In this document: in pieces, positions 19,870 to 28,859 of the stretch
Numbering within the stretch: position 1 is the first letter of the stretch
Layout of the letters: each line of letters opens with the position of its first letter
NCBI GenBank assembly: GCA_026260175.1
Contig: JAKCWW010005011.1
Coordinates: 1 to 38,429 of the forward strand
DNA: 38,429 nucleotides
Reading direction: 5' to 3'
Source: Reticulitermes lucifugus
Taxonomy: Eukaryota; Arthropoda; Insecta; Blattodea; Rhinotermitidae
Notes under the pieces: model-generated
What the model was told of the DNA's origin: nothing
Databases searched by the model: none
The model's input: the letters and a program-made list of their open reading frames with translations, nothing else
Made by a program: the position numbers and the translations under genes

Positions 19870-20350
19870 CGTATTTCGTCTCCTGAATTACTGCAAGGAA
19901 TTTAATGAAGTTTGGTATCACTAACGTCTGTGAACTTTTATTGACATTGTTGATTCAGGTCGAATATATAACGTCATTCATGACACACCCGGTGCAAAAC
20001 AACGGGCAGATGAAAATAATATTCTCAGAGGCGTTCCAGTTACATTTGTTTGGCCTCTGACATCTGTATTTCGTTGACCTCTGATTATACTTTCAGTATT
20101 TTTTTGTGGAGGTAGGGGAAGGTGAACGTATCGTTCGCATATCTTCCTGTTGTGGCCGAGTTCCTCCTTTCATGTCTCATCTGGACACATGATATCCTGA
20201 CAGGATTTTCTGAATTTCACCTGTCTTTCAGAGATGCCACGACATTTTGTGTGCACTGCTTTACAGTTCACCTTCCCTAATAATTGCTGAACAGAATGCA
20301 AAAATGGGTAAAAGCCTTACGAATAGCTGAAATTTCGGTGGCAGTTGTTA
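19870..20350. other. Non-coding stretch, nothing recognised
   Basis: No repeat family, exon or RNA gene was identified. Confidence 0.4.
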
Positions 20351-20359
20351 GAGTTTTTT

Positions 20360-20637
20360 CTTGTGGTGAAGGGCCTCGCAACAGAAGCTACAGACGCACC
20401 GCAGCCTTGAGGCTTATTGTGCAACCCTTGTGATGAAGAGAAAGGTGATCAGTTCCTTTTTTCTTAGTAATGGAGCATCGGTGGAATGAAATTGACTGGG
20501 GAAACCGAAGTACTCGGGGAAAAACCTGTCCCAGTGCCACTTTGTCCACCACAAATCCCACAGGGACTGACCCGGGCTCGAACCCGGGCCAACGCGGTGG
20601 GAGGCCGGCTACCAACCGCCTGAGCTATGGCACGGCC
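20360..20637 (-). mobile_element. tRNA-derived SINE, family A (copy 2), full length
   Basis: The minus strand starts GGCCGTGCCATAGCTCAGG (A-box region), then CGGCCTCCCACCGCGTTGG and a B box GGGTTCGAGCCCGGG. The body has CACTGGGACAGGTTTTTCC, GGTTTCCCCAGTCAATTTCA and GCACAATAAGCCTCAAGG, and the 3' end is GGCCCTTCACCAC. It aligns over its whole length with 36147-36422. The ORFs across it (61 and 75 codons) are repeat translations. Confidence 0.9.
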
Positions 20638-20639
20638 AA

Positions 20640-21080
20640 TTCTTACAGTTACTAGTATCCTTGCTTAATTTGGATCATAAGGTTTATTAAGAAAGCAACT
20701 TCTATTTATATGCACAGATTATGTCCATAAGAACACACTTGGTAAAAACAACTAATGTGATTAACTTGAGAGGTTTTGGAAAGACAGACGCATGTAAACT
20801 AAGACAGTAAATTTAACTGAATAATAATATGCGTTACGCTATCCCAAGCTTACTATGGACCTCTTTTAGCCAAGGTAGACTCTGCAGCACCGACTCAGGC
20901 ATACCTTCCACTATCGTTGATTGCTGCTATATTGTGTTCTTATTCCTTACTGCTTGGTAGCAAACGTAAAGAATACCTGAGCAATGCTGTTAGCTGGAGT
21001 GAATGAAAACTTGCCGACGCTGCTCTGTATTGAGTTGTATCTCCACCGAGAGAGGCCACCATAGCAGCATAAATACATGC
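20640..21080. other. Non-coding stretch, nothing recognised
   Basis: AT-rich sequence between SINE A and the 63-bp minisatellite. Confidence 0.4.
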
Positions 21081-21513
21081 GATATGTTCCACACTGTGGC
21101 AGATGATGTAGATATCTATGCTGCTGTTGGTCCCAGTACGTGTGATATGTTCCACACTGTGACAGATGATGTAGATATCTGTGCTGCTGTTGGTCCCAGT
21201 ACGTGTGATATGTTCCACACTGTGACATATGATGTAGATATATGTGCTGCTGTTGGTCCCAGTACGTGTGATATGTTCCACACTGTGGCAGATGCTTAGA
21301 TATCTGTACTGCTGTTGGTCCCAGTACGTGTGATATATTCCACACTTTGGCAGATGATGTTGATATCTGTGCTGCTGTTGGTCCCAGTACGTGTGATATG
21401 TTACACACTGTAGCAGATGCTTAGATATCTGTGCTGCTGTTGGTCCCAGTACGTGTGATATGTTCCACACTGTGGCAGATGATGTAGATATCTGTGCTGC
21501 TGTTGGTCCCAGT
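21081..21513. repeat. 63-bp minisatellite, about 7 units
   Basis: Units begin GATATGTTCCACACTGTG at 21081, 21144, 21207, 21270, 21332, 21395 and 21457, giving periods of 63, 63, 63, 62, 63 and 62. Units carry GATGATGTAGATATCTGTGC and GCTGTTGGTCCCAGTACGTG. Because 63 is divisible by three, open frames pass through on both strands (minus 176 and 153 codons, plus 98 codons). The 1-base deletions occur where GATGATGTAG becomes GATGCTTAG. These ORFs are not genes. Confidence 0.96.
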
Positions 21514-21674
21514 CACTCAGCGCCTTAGCGAACGGTCGATCTGTCTCTCTGCCGTAGATAAAAACCGTCTTTGGCACATCTTGAAATTCAAGTTATCGTT
21601 TTCAACTAGGTTTTCCATTTTACTTCCGATCTGTGTCCAGTCCATCGTGTCGTCATTGATTTTACTACCATGGT

Positions 21675-21962
21675 AAAGCTGTTTTTATGCTATGAAGGTT
21701 GGGAAGTGGAGGTATGGCTCCAGACATTCTTAACCTACGTAACTAAAGGTGGAGGAGAGTAGTCATCTTCGTAGTTTAGCCGCTTCATCTATATGAAGTG
21801 GTTGCCGGTACCCGTTTGGAGGGGCCCCAGCGTCTTTCTGAGGGCTTTGGAGAAAAGAGAAACCTTTGTCTCTGCCGGGAATGGCACCTCAATTTCTCGA
21901 TCGACCAGCTCATAGCGTAGTCAGTATAGTGACTGAGCCATCCCGGCTTAAAAGCTCTGTTG
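21675..21962 (-). mobile_element. SINE C (copy 5), full length with tRNA-like head
   Basis: Read on the minus strand it starts AGCCGGGATGGCTCAGTCAC (A-box-like TGGCTCAG), then a diverged B-box region ending GGTGCCATTCCCGGCAGAG. ACAAAGGTTTCTCTTTTCTC, GACGCTGGGGCCCCTCC and the tail seen in other copies follow. This copy shows that the family is tRNA-derived at its 5' end. Confidence 0.85.
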
Positions 21963-21964
21963 CC

Positions 21965-22715
21965 GACCGAAAAAGAACAGGTAGCACACTGTTGCAGATC
22001 CTTTTTTTAAATAATCTCTAGTATTACAGAAACAGGCCTACCGGATCTGTACACATTCTTGGGATTGTATTTTAGTGCTGTTGTGCAGGTGAGCTTTGAG
22101 TTTTAAATTACAAAGAATCTATAGGAGTTTTTATGAAAAGAAAGTCTGTCACAAAGTAATAATCTCATTACTGTTTTTAAATTTCGTATGATATGTATTT
22201 AGTGTTTATAGGAAGTCATAAATAATCTCACAAACATGACGTTGAGATTTTGCTGTCCTCATTCAATATCAGCCTGGCGTGGGTGTTCAAAAGAGGATGA
22301 AAACTTTATCCCTCTCATTCTTCATAAATGTAACTGTGTTTCTGTGTAGGATACTTCAGAGGACTGTTTTATAGATGGGCTTAGCTCTTTCCTCGAAACC
22401 AATTACTAAATAAATCTGAAATCTGATGAAAAAGTATTTGTTGTAAAATGTGTATCTCTAGTGGTGTGGGCATGCAGGAAATAGATGAACAGAACACAGT
22501 GAGTTACAGCTTGTGTTGCTTTTTTGGTATTTATTTTATTGAAAGACAGATTTGTGTAACTTATTCAACTGCTCCATCTGATTGATATATAACAATAAAT
22601 GCAGATGCGACTTCCTATGATTATTTAATTTTTATTTCGTATTTATACATGGATATAGAACATCTTTCAATAAGGTACATTGTTTTTATGTCTTATTTTA
22701 TTTACTTTATGGTTT
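21965..22715. other. AT-rich non-coding stretch
   Basis: Rich in A and T (especially 22500-22720), with no ORF above 60 codons and no repeat family recognised. Confidence 0.5.
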
Positions 22716-22721
22716 TTTAAC

Positions 22722-22950
22722 GAACGCCTAGTAGCTCAGACGTTAGGCCTATAGTGTCGAACGCCCAGTAGCTCAGATCTTAGGCCTATAGCGTCGAACG
22801 CCCAGTAGCTCAGACCATACGCCTATAGCGTCGAACGCCCAGTAGCTCAGACCTTAGGCCTATAGTGTCGAACGCCCAGTAGCTCAGACCTTAGGCCTAT
22901 AGTGTCGAACGCCCAGTAGCTCAGACCATAGTCCAATAGTATCGAACGGT
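22722..22950. repeat. 37-bp minisatellite, 6 units
   Basis: Units start GAACGCC(C/T)AGTAGCTCAGA at 22722, 22759, 22796, 22833, 22870 and 22907, with a partial unit at 22944; the period is exactly 37. Each unit also carries TTAGGCCTATAG(T/C)GTC. There is no ORF through it because the period is not a multiple of three. Confidence 0.96.
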
Positions 22951-22954
22951 AAGG

Positions 22955-23580
22955 CTTTCGGTGACTGGTCAATCGTAGAAGATGCGGAAGGAGCCCGTCG
23001 ATGTCCGATTTTATTTATTTTCATTTCTAATTGACGTCTAGGAAGCTATGCTTTGATAAAGGACCGATTTGCGTAAATAATTTGGTTTTCTGCCCATTGA
23101 TATCTAGGAAAGGGCCCCAGTATCTGCAACAGCTTGGCATAAATGTCCAGGTCTTTTCGTTGTAGCACATAATCTTACGTAGATGAGACCATGTTTTCCT
23201 TCTTCCAGACAATAAATGCAAATTCGTTATTCTTGCCACAGAATTTGTAGAGGTTATTAACACATTTGAAATTAAAAATTTTTATTGTGACAATTTAGTC
23301 CTTTCACATTTTCACAGAGGTATGAGAAAACCTTTGTACATCTGTTTGGTGTCATGCCAGGATAGTTACGATTTCTACCTACCTGCTTATACTTACGAGT
23401 ACATTGTTGGGACAAAGAATATAGCAGTGAGTCTACGACAACATTTGAAGTGCTTGTACCATGCGAAGCTAAGTTGCGGAATTTGAGGTCAGTCCAAAAT
23501 GTTGCGAATTTCCTCTTTCATTAGCGAAGCTCATTTCCAAGTAAGAGTAATGATTCGGCGTTATAGAAAAATTGTGTAGT
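22955..23580. other. Non-coding stretch, nothing recognised
   Basis: A 78-codon minus-strand ORF (23027-23263) lacks a domain; no repeat family was identified. Confidence 0.4.
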
Positions 23581-23587
23581 TCTTCTA

Positions 23588-23645
23588 AGGTAATTTTGTC
23601 CCTGTGCGCGCCATGGAGGCTATGGAGGACTGGAGGTATAGCTGA
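23588..23645 (-). repeat. SINE C tail fragment (copy 6)
   Basis: GGTAATTTTGTCCCTGTGCG, GCCATGGAGGCTATGG and GGAGGTATAGCTGA match the 3' end of the family in reverse (compare 11828-11895). Confidence 0.65.
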
Positions 23646-23756
23646 AATTAATTGTTACATTGGGCGTGTGTGGGGTCAGCTTCATGCCCCTGCCGAAACT
23701 TCTGTTGGCTACATTTCTGTCATACGACACGGCGTCACATCTCCATAATTGTAGTA

Positions 23757-24051
23757 GGGAGGCACAGTGCCGATGAGAGGGGGGGAGCCGGTACAATTTA
23801 CCGGGGCCCGGCGGTCCGGAAAGGGGCCCGGAGCCCGACTATGTTGCAAATGTTTTTGTATTTCTCGGTAGTACCAATGTTTGTCGACTGTACAAATTAA
23901 CCCTTTCAGATGAAGCCCAAGTCACTCTGCAACTGAGAGTCAGTCTTTCCGATTTAGTGTAACGATTTTTAACCGGTCCGCTCTTGCTGGGGGCCCGAAA
24001 TTTTTTTTTTCACCGGGGCCCGAACCCGCTCTCGGCGGCCCTGGGGAAACA
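23757..24051. mobile_element. hAT-like MITE, 279 bp with 8-bp target duplication
   Basis: The left end (23765) is CAGTGCCGATGAGAGGGGG. The right end (24043), reverse-complemented, is CAGGGCCGCCGAGAGCGGG; both are followed inward by a CGGGGCCCG-type GC-rich block. The flanks GGGAGGCA (23757-23764) and GGGAAACA (24044-24051) match at 6 of 8 positions. CAG ends, GC-rich termini and an 8-bp duplication fit the hAT superfamily. There is no transposase inside; an AT-rich core has TTAACCCTTTCAGATGAAG near 23898-23916. Confidence 0.7.
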
Positions 24052-24054
24052 ACT

Positions 24055-25190
24055 TGATACTTGTTTGTGTATCATTACAGTGGATGAGAAACAAGGTGCC
24101 CGTGTTGGGAGGATCCGCGGGCTGGGATATTGACGGGCCACCGCGTATCGTTATAAATTAACGATGTCTTTCTTGTCTGTCGCCTGCGTAATACTCGTGA
24201 TGACTGATGGATGTTCTTTGTCATCGTGCCAGTATACAGAGTTTTAGAATCTATTGTGTAAGGAGGGATAGAGAGCGAGAGAGGGAGAATTTCTCTGTCC
24301 GAAGTGCTTCAAGTGTTTCATGCTCTGCTCCTCTCTTTCTGGCCCCGTACGGGCTATTCTCTCTGAAGTGGGAGAGTTTGAAAAATCCTTCCTGATGTTC
24401 CTTCCCACAGGATTCCAGCCAATAAACAATGTGTGTTGTTGGCAAGTTGGGAATTTAAAGGGGGAAATGGAGAAATGGTAAGGAGAGGAAAGAGGTTAGA
24501 AGAGCGTGGAAAAGAAAGAGAAGGATTTAAGTTTTCCTGCTGCTGACTTGTAAAGTAATTGCTCCCTCTCCTTTATCTTTTCCTATATGTCTCTCTCTTC
24601 TTCTTCGACTCATAATGTACATAGGCTTACCCTTTCCGGAGCAATGGGAAAGAAAGCGCGCAAAGCAAGAGTGCGTTAGAGTTTTAGTGGACCAACTTTG
24701 AAAGTGAATTAAAACTTTAGGTATTTTGCGTTGCGCTCCTCGTATCCTAGTCCTTGTTCCTACTCTCAATCCACCGTGGCTCAGAGCTGACAATTCTTAT
24801 AAATCTTTGTAACTGGGCAATGTCTTTTCTGTCCTGCTTATCATATGTAAGGAATCGGGCTAGGATGTCGATTAGGATATGGACTGGACGGCCGGCCGGC
24901 AGTACCACAGATGTTGTTGCTCTTGTCCACAGCCTTCAGGTCGACTCAGCAGCCCACCTACTTAACTATCCAGTTCTTATCCGGGCTCTTTGCTCGGAGT
25001 AAAGGAGCCCGGAGCTTGAAGTCGACCACTAATTGGCGTGTAGTGCAGAGATAAAGCATGCGTAGAACTGTAGGCTTACACCCGCTTCCCCGTAAGTGTT
25101 TGTGGTGTTTTTAAGTGTATTTAAAGACGCAGTCAGTTGCTAACATCAGCTATGCATATGGCGTGGGTGATGAATGCATCAGTACGGACC
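24055..25190. other. Non-coding stretch, nothing firm
   Basis: Contains a purine-rich run near 24460-24530 and several overlapping short ORFs (up to 88 codons) with no recognisable domain. CCACCGTGGCTCAGAGCTGAC near 24770 resembles a tRNA A box but no B box follows. Confidence 0.4.
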
Positions 25191-25194
25191 GTTA

Positions 25195-25290
25195 GTGGAA
25201 TGATACTGACAGGGGAAAGACCTGTCCCAATACCACTTTGTTCACCACAAATATCACGTGTACTGAACTGGGATTGAACCCGAGCATCTG
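25195..25290 (-). repeat. SINE A fragment (copy 3), truncated
   Basis: TGATACTGACAGGGGAAAGA, CCTGTCCCAATACCACTTTG, TTCACCACAAATATCACGTG and GGGATTGAACCCGAGC match the central body and reversed B box of the full copies (20485-20590, 36262-36380). The 3' third and the head are missing. Confidence 0.7.
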
Positions 25291-25292
25291 CT

Positions 25293-25482
25293 CGTACCGC
25301 GCAGTAAACACACTCCATCTCGGTCATGAAAACTGGTCAGTTAATGCTGTACAGGTAAATAATTGCTGTTTTTTTCTGAGAACGATACAAAACACGTAAA
25401 GACACTGTGTGGGCAGGATATAGAATTTTTGAGTATTAATCCTGATGGCACATAAAGCAACCACAAAGGTTTAAAAGGATAA
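25293..25482 (+). repeat. Truncated relative of the piggyBac-like element
   Basis: CCATCTCGGTCATGAAAACT, GCTGTACAGGTAAATAA, ATACAAAACACGTAAAG, TAGAATTTTTGAGTATTAA, CACAAAGGTTTAAAAGGAT align in order with 5992-6152 (CCATCTCGGTTATAAAATAC, TTGTACAGGAAAAAG, AGAATTTTTGAATGC, CTTTAAAAGGTTAA). The left end is replaced by the SINE A fragment and the terminal TTAA is mutated. Confidence 0.55.
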
Positions 25483-25484
25483 TT

Positions 25485-25960
25485 ATTAATTTAGACTTTT
25501 TACTGGCCTTCTCTTATGTCGTGAAGCATGTGAATGAAATAAGGGGTCTTAGTTTTTTCTCAAGACCTTTTGTTCTTTGTTCCGGAAAGATATGTTTTTT
25601 TCCGCCCTTGCGTGAGACAGTTGGGCCGCGTACTGCAGCTAGTTGAAGTCAGCCTCCCATTCACAGCACGTGTGTCGCCTGCTTAGTCAGTCATGCCTGC
25701 GTTACATATTCTGTCTACAGCAGTGTGCGGTGCCCCCACCACTATACGCTTGTATTCAACTATCCAGGTCGAATCTCAACCACGTGACAGATATTTCGTT
25801 GTTTGTCTCGTTTCTCTACGTGAATCTCGAGATGGCATGTCAGCGTACAGAGTATCGCGGGCGAAGGACATTTATAAGAGGAGGATTTTTGTTGTGTCGT
25901 ACGAGATGTGGTTTAAGTAATGTGTAAATGTTTGTGCTGTAATAAACCATGTTTTGCATT
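25485..25960 (+). other. Unassigned stretch with transcript-like 3' end
   Basis: The last part ends GTGCTGTAATAAACCATG, with a canonical AATAAA, followed about 20 bases later by an A-rich run (TTTTAAAAAATG, about 25960). This resembles a polyadenylated 3' end, so an old retrocopy or the end of a retroelement is possible. Overlapping ORFs (94 and 75 codons, 25643-25927) show no domain. Confidence 0.25.
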
Positions 25961-25974
25961 TTAAAAAATGAGTA

Positions 25975-26041
25975 GAATTCGTGCACCGCATTCAGGAGAG
26001 CGCGAGTTCAAATTCCGGTTATGGTGATTATTTTTCTCTCC
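25975..26041 (+). repeat. SINE C head fragment, interrupted
   Basis: CGTGCACCGCATTCAGGAG, GCGAGTTCAAATTCCGGT (B-box-like) and GATTATTTTTCTCTCCC match the head of the copy at 33780-33825 (GTTCGATTCCCGGCAG, GTGATTTTTCTCTCTCCC). It stops abruptly where the hAT-like element begins. Confidence 0.5.
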
Positions 26042-26443
26042 CATGGGCGCACCCAAGGGGAAGGGGGGCTGCCCCTCAAACCCCCCAAAACTTAAACTTA
26101 AAAAACACAAATTTTCTAACTATTATGATATCAAAAGTTCAAAAATTCACTGATTTACCCTTCAGCCGAAATCAGCCACTGAAATCAGCTGGTGACTAGT
26201 ACATTAGAATTTTGAAAAATTAATTAATAAAATTAAAAACAAGAATATTGGGCACTGATTGAGTCATGGAACATGTAGTTATATTTGTATATGTATATAA
26301 ATGCAATTGCAGACAGTGTTATGCTACAGTTATATTTACGACATGATCTTTATAACATAATTTTTAAAATGAAACATAAATTACATATAGCCTCAGGGGC
26401 AGCCTCCACAGTGAAAAATTCTGGGTGCGCACCTGGTCTCTCT
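26034..26443. mobile_element. hAT-like MITE, 394 bp, inserted in a SINE head
   Basis: The left end is CATGGGCGCACCCAAGGGG (26042). The right end, reverse-complemented, is CAGGTGCGCACCCAGAA (to 26435). Further in, CTGCCCCTCAAACC at the left mirrors AGGGGCAGCCTCC at the right. The flanks TTCTCTCC (26034-26041) and GTCTCTCT (26436-26443) agree at 6 of 8 positions, the target size used by hAT elements. The AT-rich interior has no transposase. A partial relative lies at 7165-7215. Confidence 0.65.
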
Positions 26444-26444
26444 G

Positions 26445-27060
26445 AACAAATTTCGGAATACAGCCTTAAAAAGGACACTTCTGCTCCCTTTCACTATATT
26501 CCAATTCTGTTATTTACTGATCCTACCATTCTACGCTACAAATAGACGAAATGAACGCATAATGTGAAGGTAATTGCTGTGGATCAAATTTTGTATTGGG
26601 ATTCTAATATTGGTGATCATCTGTCTAGAATAACAATTTGTGTTAACTTCACGACGTTTCCGTAAAATAATGCCAGGCCTGAGATTCATGTCTGCTGAAC
26701 TGTTACGCCGTTTGGATTGGTAAATAGTTGCGGAAATTACGATGGATCGTATTGCCTTCCTTTTTAGAGTCAAGCGCTCCAAGAAAATCTCGCAATACCG
26801 GGCGTACAGAGCGTAATATGTGCGGTAGGCCTAAGAGCCTCTTCGGTCCAGCAGTCTTGTCTACATCTGACGAAATGCAACAAAACATACTGCTTTGTGC
26901 CATGCGGTATGTGCGACATGTGTGCGTTATTTTCGCAACTGTTTTGTGTCTGGCATAAATGAACTTGCGAAGTAACGAGTACAGTGCAAGATTGCAACAA
27001 ACGTTTTCTACAGTCGCCGTGCTCCTATTCCGATCATCATACTGGATACCCGACTCAATG
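26445..27060. other. Non-coding stretch, nothing recognised
   Basis: Overlapping ORFs of 66-83 codons on both strands at 26531-27000 have no recognisable domain. Confidence 0.4.
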
Positions 27061-27064
27061 TATC

Positions 27065-27500
27065 ACTAACTAACTAACTCCGTGGAGCAGTGTCCTTCTT
27101 GAGAAGGTCCTTAGCTAGTCAAGAAATTCCCCGCATTTTGTGGAACCCGAAGGTTCGTTACCGCATTCACAAGAGCCCGCCACCTGTCCCTGTTCTGAGC
27201 CAGATCAATCAAGTCCATGTCTCCATCCCACTTCTTGAAAATATAATTTAATATTATCCTTCCATCTACGTTTAGTTCTTTCAAGTGGTCTCTTTTCCTC
27301 AGTTTCCGCACGAAAACCCTGTATGCAAATGTCATCTCCCCCTTACCTGCTACATTCCGTGCCCATCTCATTCTTCTTGATTTCATCACCTGAATAATAG
27401 GATATAAGTCAGTAGCACCGTCCAAATAACAGTACTGTGTCCGTATTTGTTGCACTTCCTTTCGTGTCAGGGGCATGAGACCCCGACGTACACGTTGTAC
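27065..27500 (-). pseudogene. Non-LTR retrotransposon 3' end (copy R4) with GTTA tail
   Basis: An open minus-strand frame of 133 codons (27111-27512) reads VMKSRRMRWARNVAGKGEM, FAYRVFVRK, then [17 protein letters not shown] and [13 protein letters not shown]. This is the conserved end of a LINE protein. The stop is followed by about 45 bases of 3' UTR and then (GTTA)n at 27065-27081. A short tandem-repeat tail instead of poly(A) is typical of RTE-like elements. It is the best preserved of the four copies but lacks the endonuclease and reverse transcriptase. Confidence 0.78.
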
Positions 27501-27504
27501 TTCA

Positions 27505-27885
27505 TGTTTCACACCCAGTTAAAAAAAACTCCCAGAAACAGTGGAGGATACAGAACGACACTAATGAGCGCTAATGCCGCCTGCCTGTATTTTGTTCCGA
27601 GACCTAGTACTGTGCTGCCACACAGTGACCGACGATAGCTAGTGGCAGTTCCACGCCGCTCAAACACTCGAGGTTAGAAGATCTTAATAATCATATCCGT
27701 GAACTAGCCAACTCTCGTGTAACCCACCCACCTCTGATGCCCTTCAGCTAACACGGAACTGAGTCATATACCCAAACTACGTAATAAAATGGTTTCACAT
27801 TATATATGGGTCAGATTACAGCAGCAGAAGCAGCGATATTCTGTGACCGCTTATTTCAGCTGTTAATAAATGCGTATTTGTGAGC
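27505..27885. other. Non-coding stretch, nothing recognised
   Basis: Only a 63-codon ORF (27447-27638) that overlaps the end of R4. AATAAA occurs near 27865, just before the candidate promoter region. Confidence 0.4.
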
Positions 27886-27889
27886 CATC

Positions 27890-28180
27890 AAATAACGATT
27901 GAATCAAATACAGTCCGCTATACGGACGGTTAGGCACATCGATCGCGGCTCGTCGTAATATTTTAAGGCTATATAAATACCCACGACCGGAGCTATTCAA
28001 AAGAGAGAGGCAGCATCTTTGACTAGAATTCGAGTTACATGTGGATACTCAGTGAGGGCTCGAGTTCGATCAAGTGTTTCCATTCCGTGAGGAGACATGT
28101 GATAGTTTTCTTGCTTCGAGCACAGTATCGATGGAGTGTGCTTTCTTGAAATGTTCATTGCAAAACTAAATGGACTCATA
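27890..28180 (+). promoter_or_regulatory. Candidate TATA core promoter, possibly a solo LTR
   Basis: GGCTATATAAATACCCACG places a strong TATA box at 27970-27979. About 25-35 bases downstream follow AGCTATTCAAAAGAGAGAGG and GCAGCATC. The layout of GC-richer upstream sequence, TATAAATA and a purine-rich leader resembles the promoter of an insect LTR retrotransposon or a gene. No LTR borders (TG...CA), primer-binding site or second LTR were found. The 31-bp minisatellite starts immediately after. Confidence 0.3.
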
Positions 28181-28181
28181 T

Positions 28182-28857
28182 GTGTAAAATGGTACAGTAA
28201 ACTTAAACGTCGCTGTAAAATGGTACAGTAAACTTAAACTGCGCAGTAAAATGGTACAGTAAACTTAAACGTAGCAGTAAAATGGTACAGTAAACTTAAG
28301 CTGCGCAGTGAAATGGTAAACTTAAACTGTGCAGTAAAATGGTACAGTAAACGTAAACTGCCCAGTAAAATGGTACCGTAAACGTAAACTGTGCAATAAA
28401 ATGGTACAGTAAACTTAAACTGCCCAGTAAAATGGTACAGTAAACGTAAACTGCCCAGTAAACTGGTACAGTAAACGTAAACTACGCAGTAAAATGGTAC
28501 ATTAAACGTAAATTGCGCAGTAAAATGGTACCGTAAACTTAAACTGTGCAGTAAAATGGTACAGTAAACTTAAACTGTGCAGTAAAATGGTACAGTAAAC
28601 GTAAATTGCGCAGTAAAATGTTACCGTAAACGGAAACTGTGCAATAAAATGGTACAGTAAACTTAAACTGCGCATATGAAAAAAAGAACCAACTGGATGC
28701 ATATATATTTGATATATACGAGATGCACGGTGAAAACAATATTAAATTAAACTGCGTAGTAAAATTGTACAGTGAACGTAAACTGTGCAGTAAAATTGTA
28801 CAGTAAACTTAAACTGCGCAGTGTTACGGTACACGTACTGCGCAGTAAAAGGTTACA
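28182..28857. repeat. 31-bp minisatellite, about 20 units, interrupted
   Basis: Units of the form TAAAATGGTACAGTAAAC followed by (T/G)TAAACTGCGCAG recur every 31 bp from 28185 to about 28675 (16 units; one carries a 5-base deletion near 28316). After an unrelated AT-rich interruption (about 28678-28745) four more diverged units follow, to 28857. Units alternate between AAACTTAAAC and AAACGTAAAC. The minus-strand ORFs (66 codons each) are repeat translations. Confidence 0.95.
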
Positions 28858-28859
28858 AT

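Noticed and set aside
20940..21470. Minus-strand ORFs of 176 and 153 codons and a + strand 98-codon ORF with 21-residue repeats
   Set aside because: They are produced by the 63-bp minisatellite. A period divisible by three lets several frames stay open on both strands at once. There is no domain or splice context.
28502..28739. Minus-strand ORFs with repeated YHF.AQF units
   Set aside because: Translation of the 31-bp minisatellite (three units equal 31 codons).
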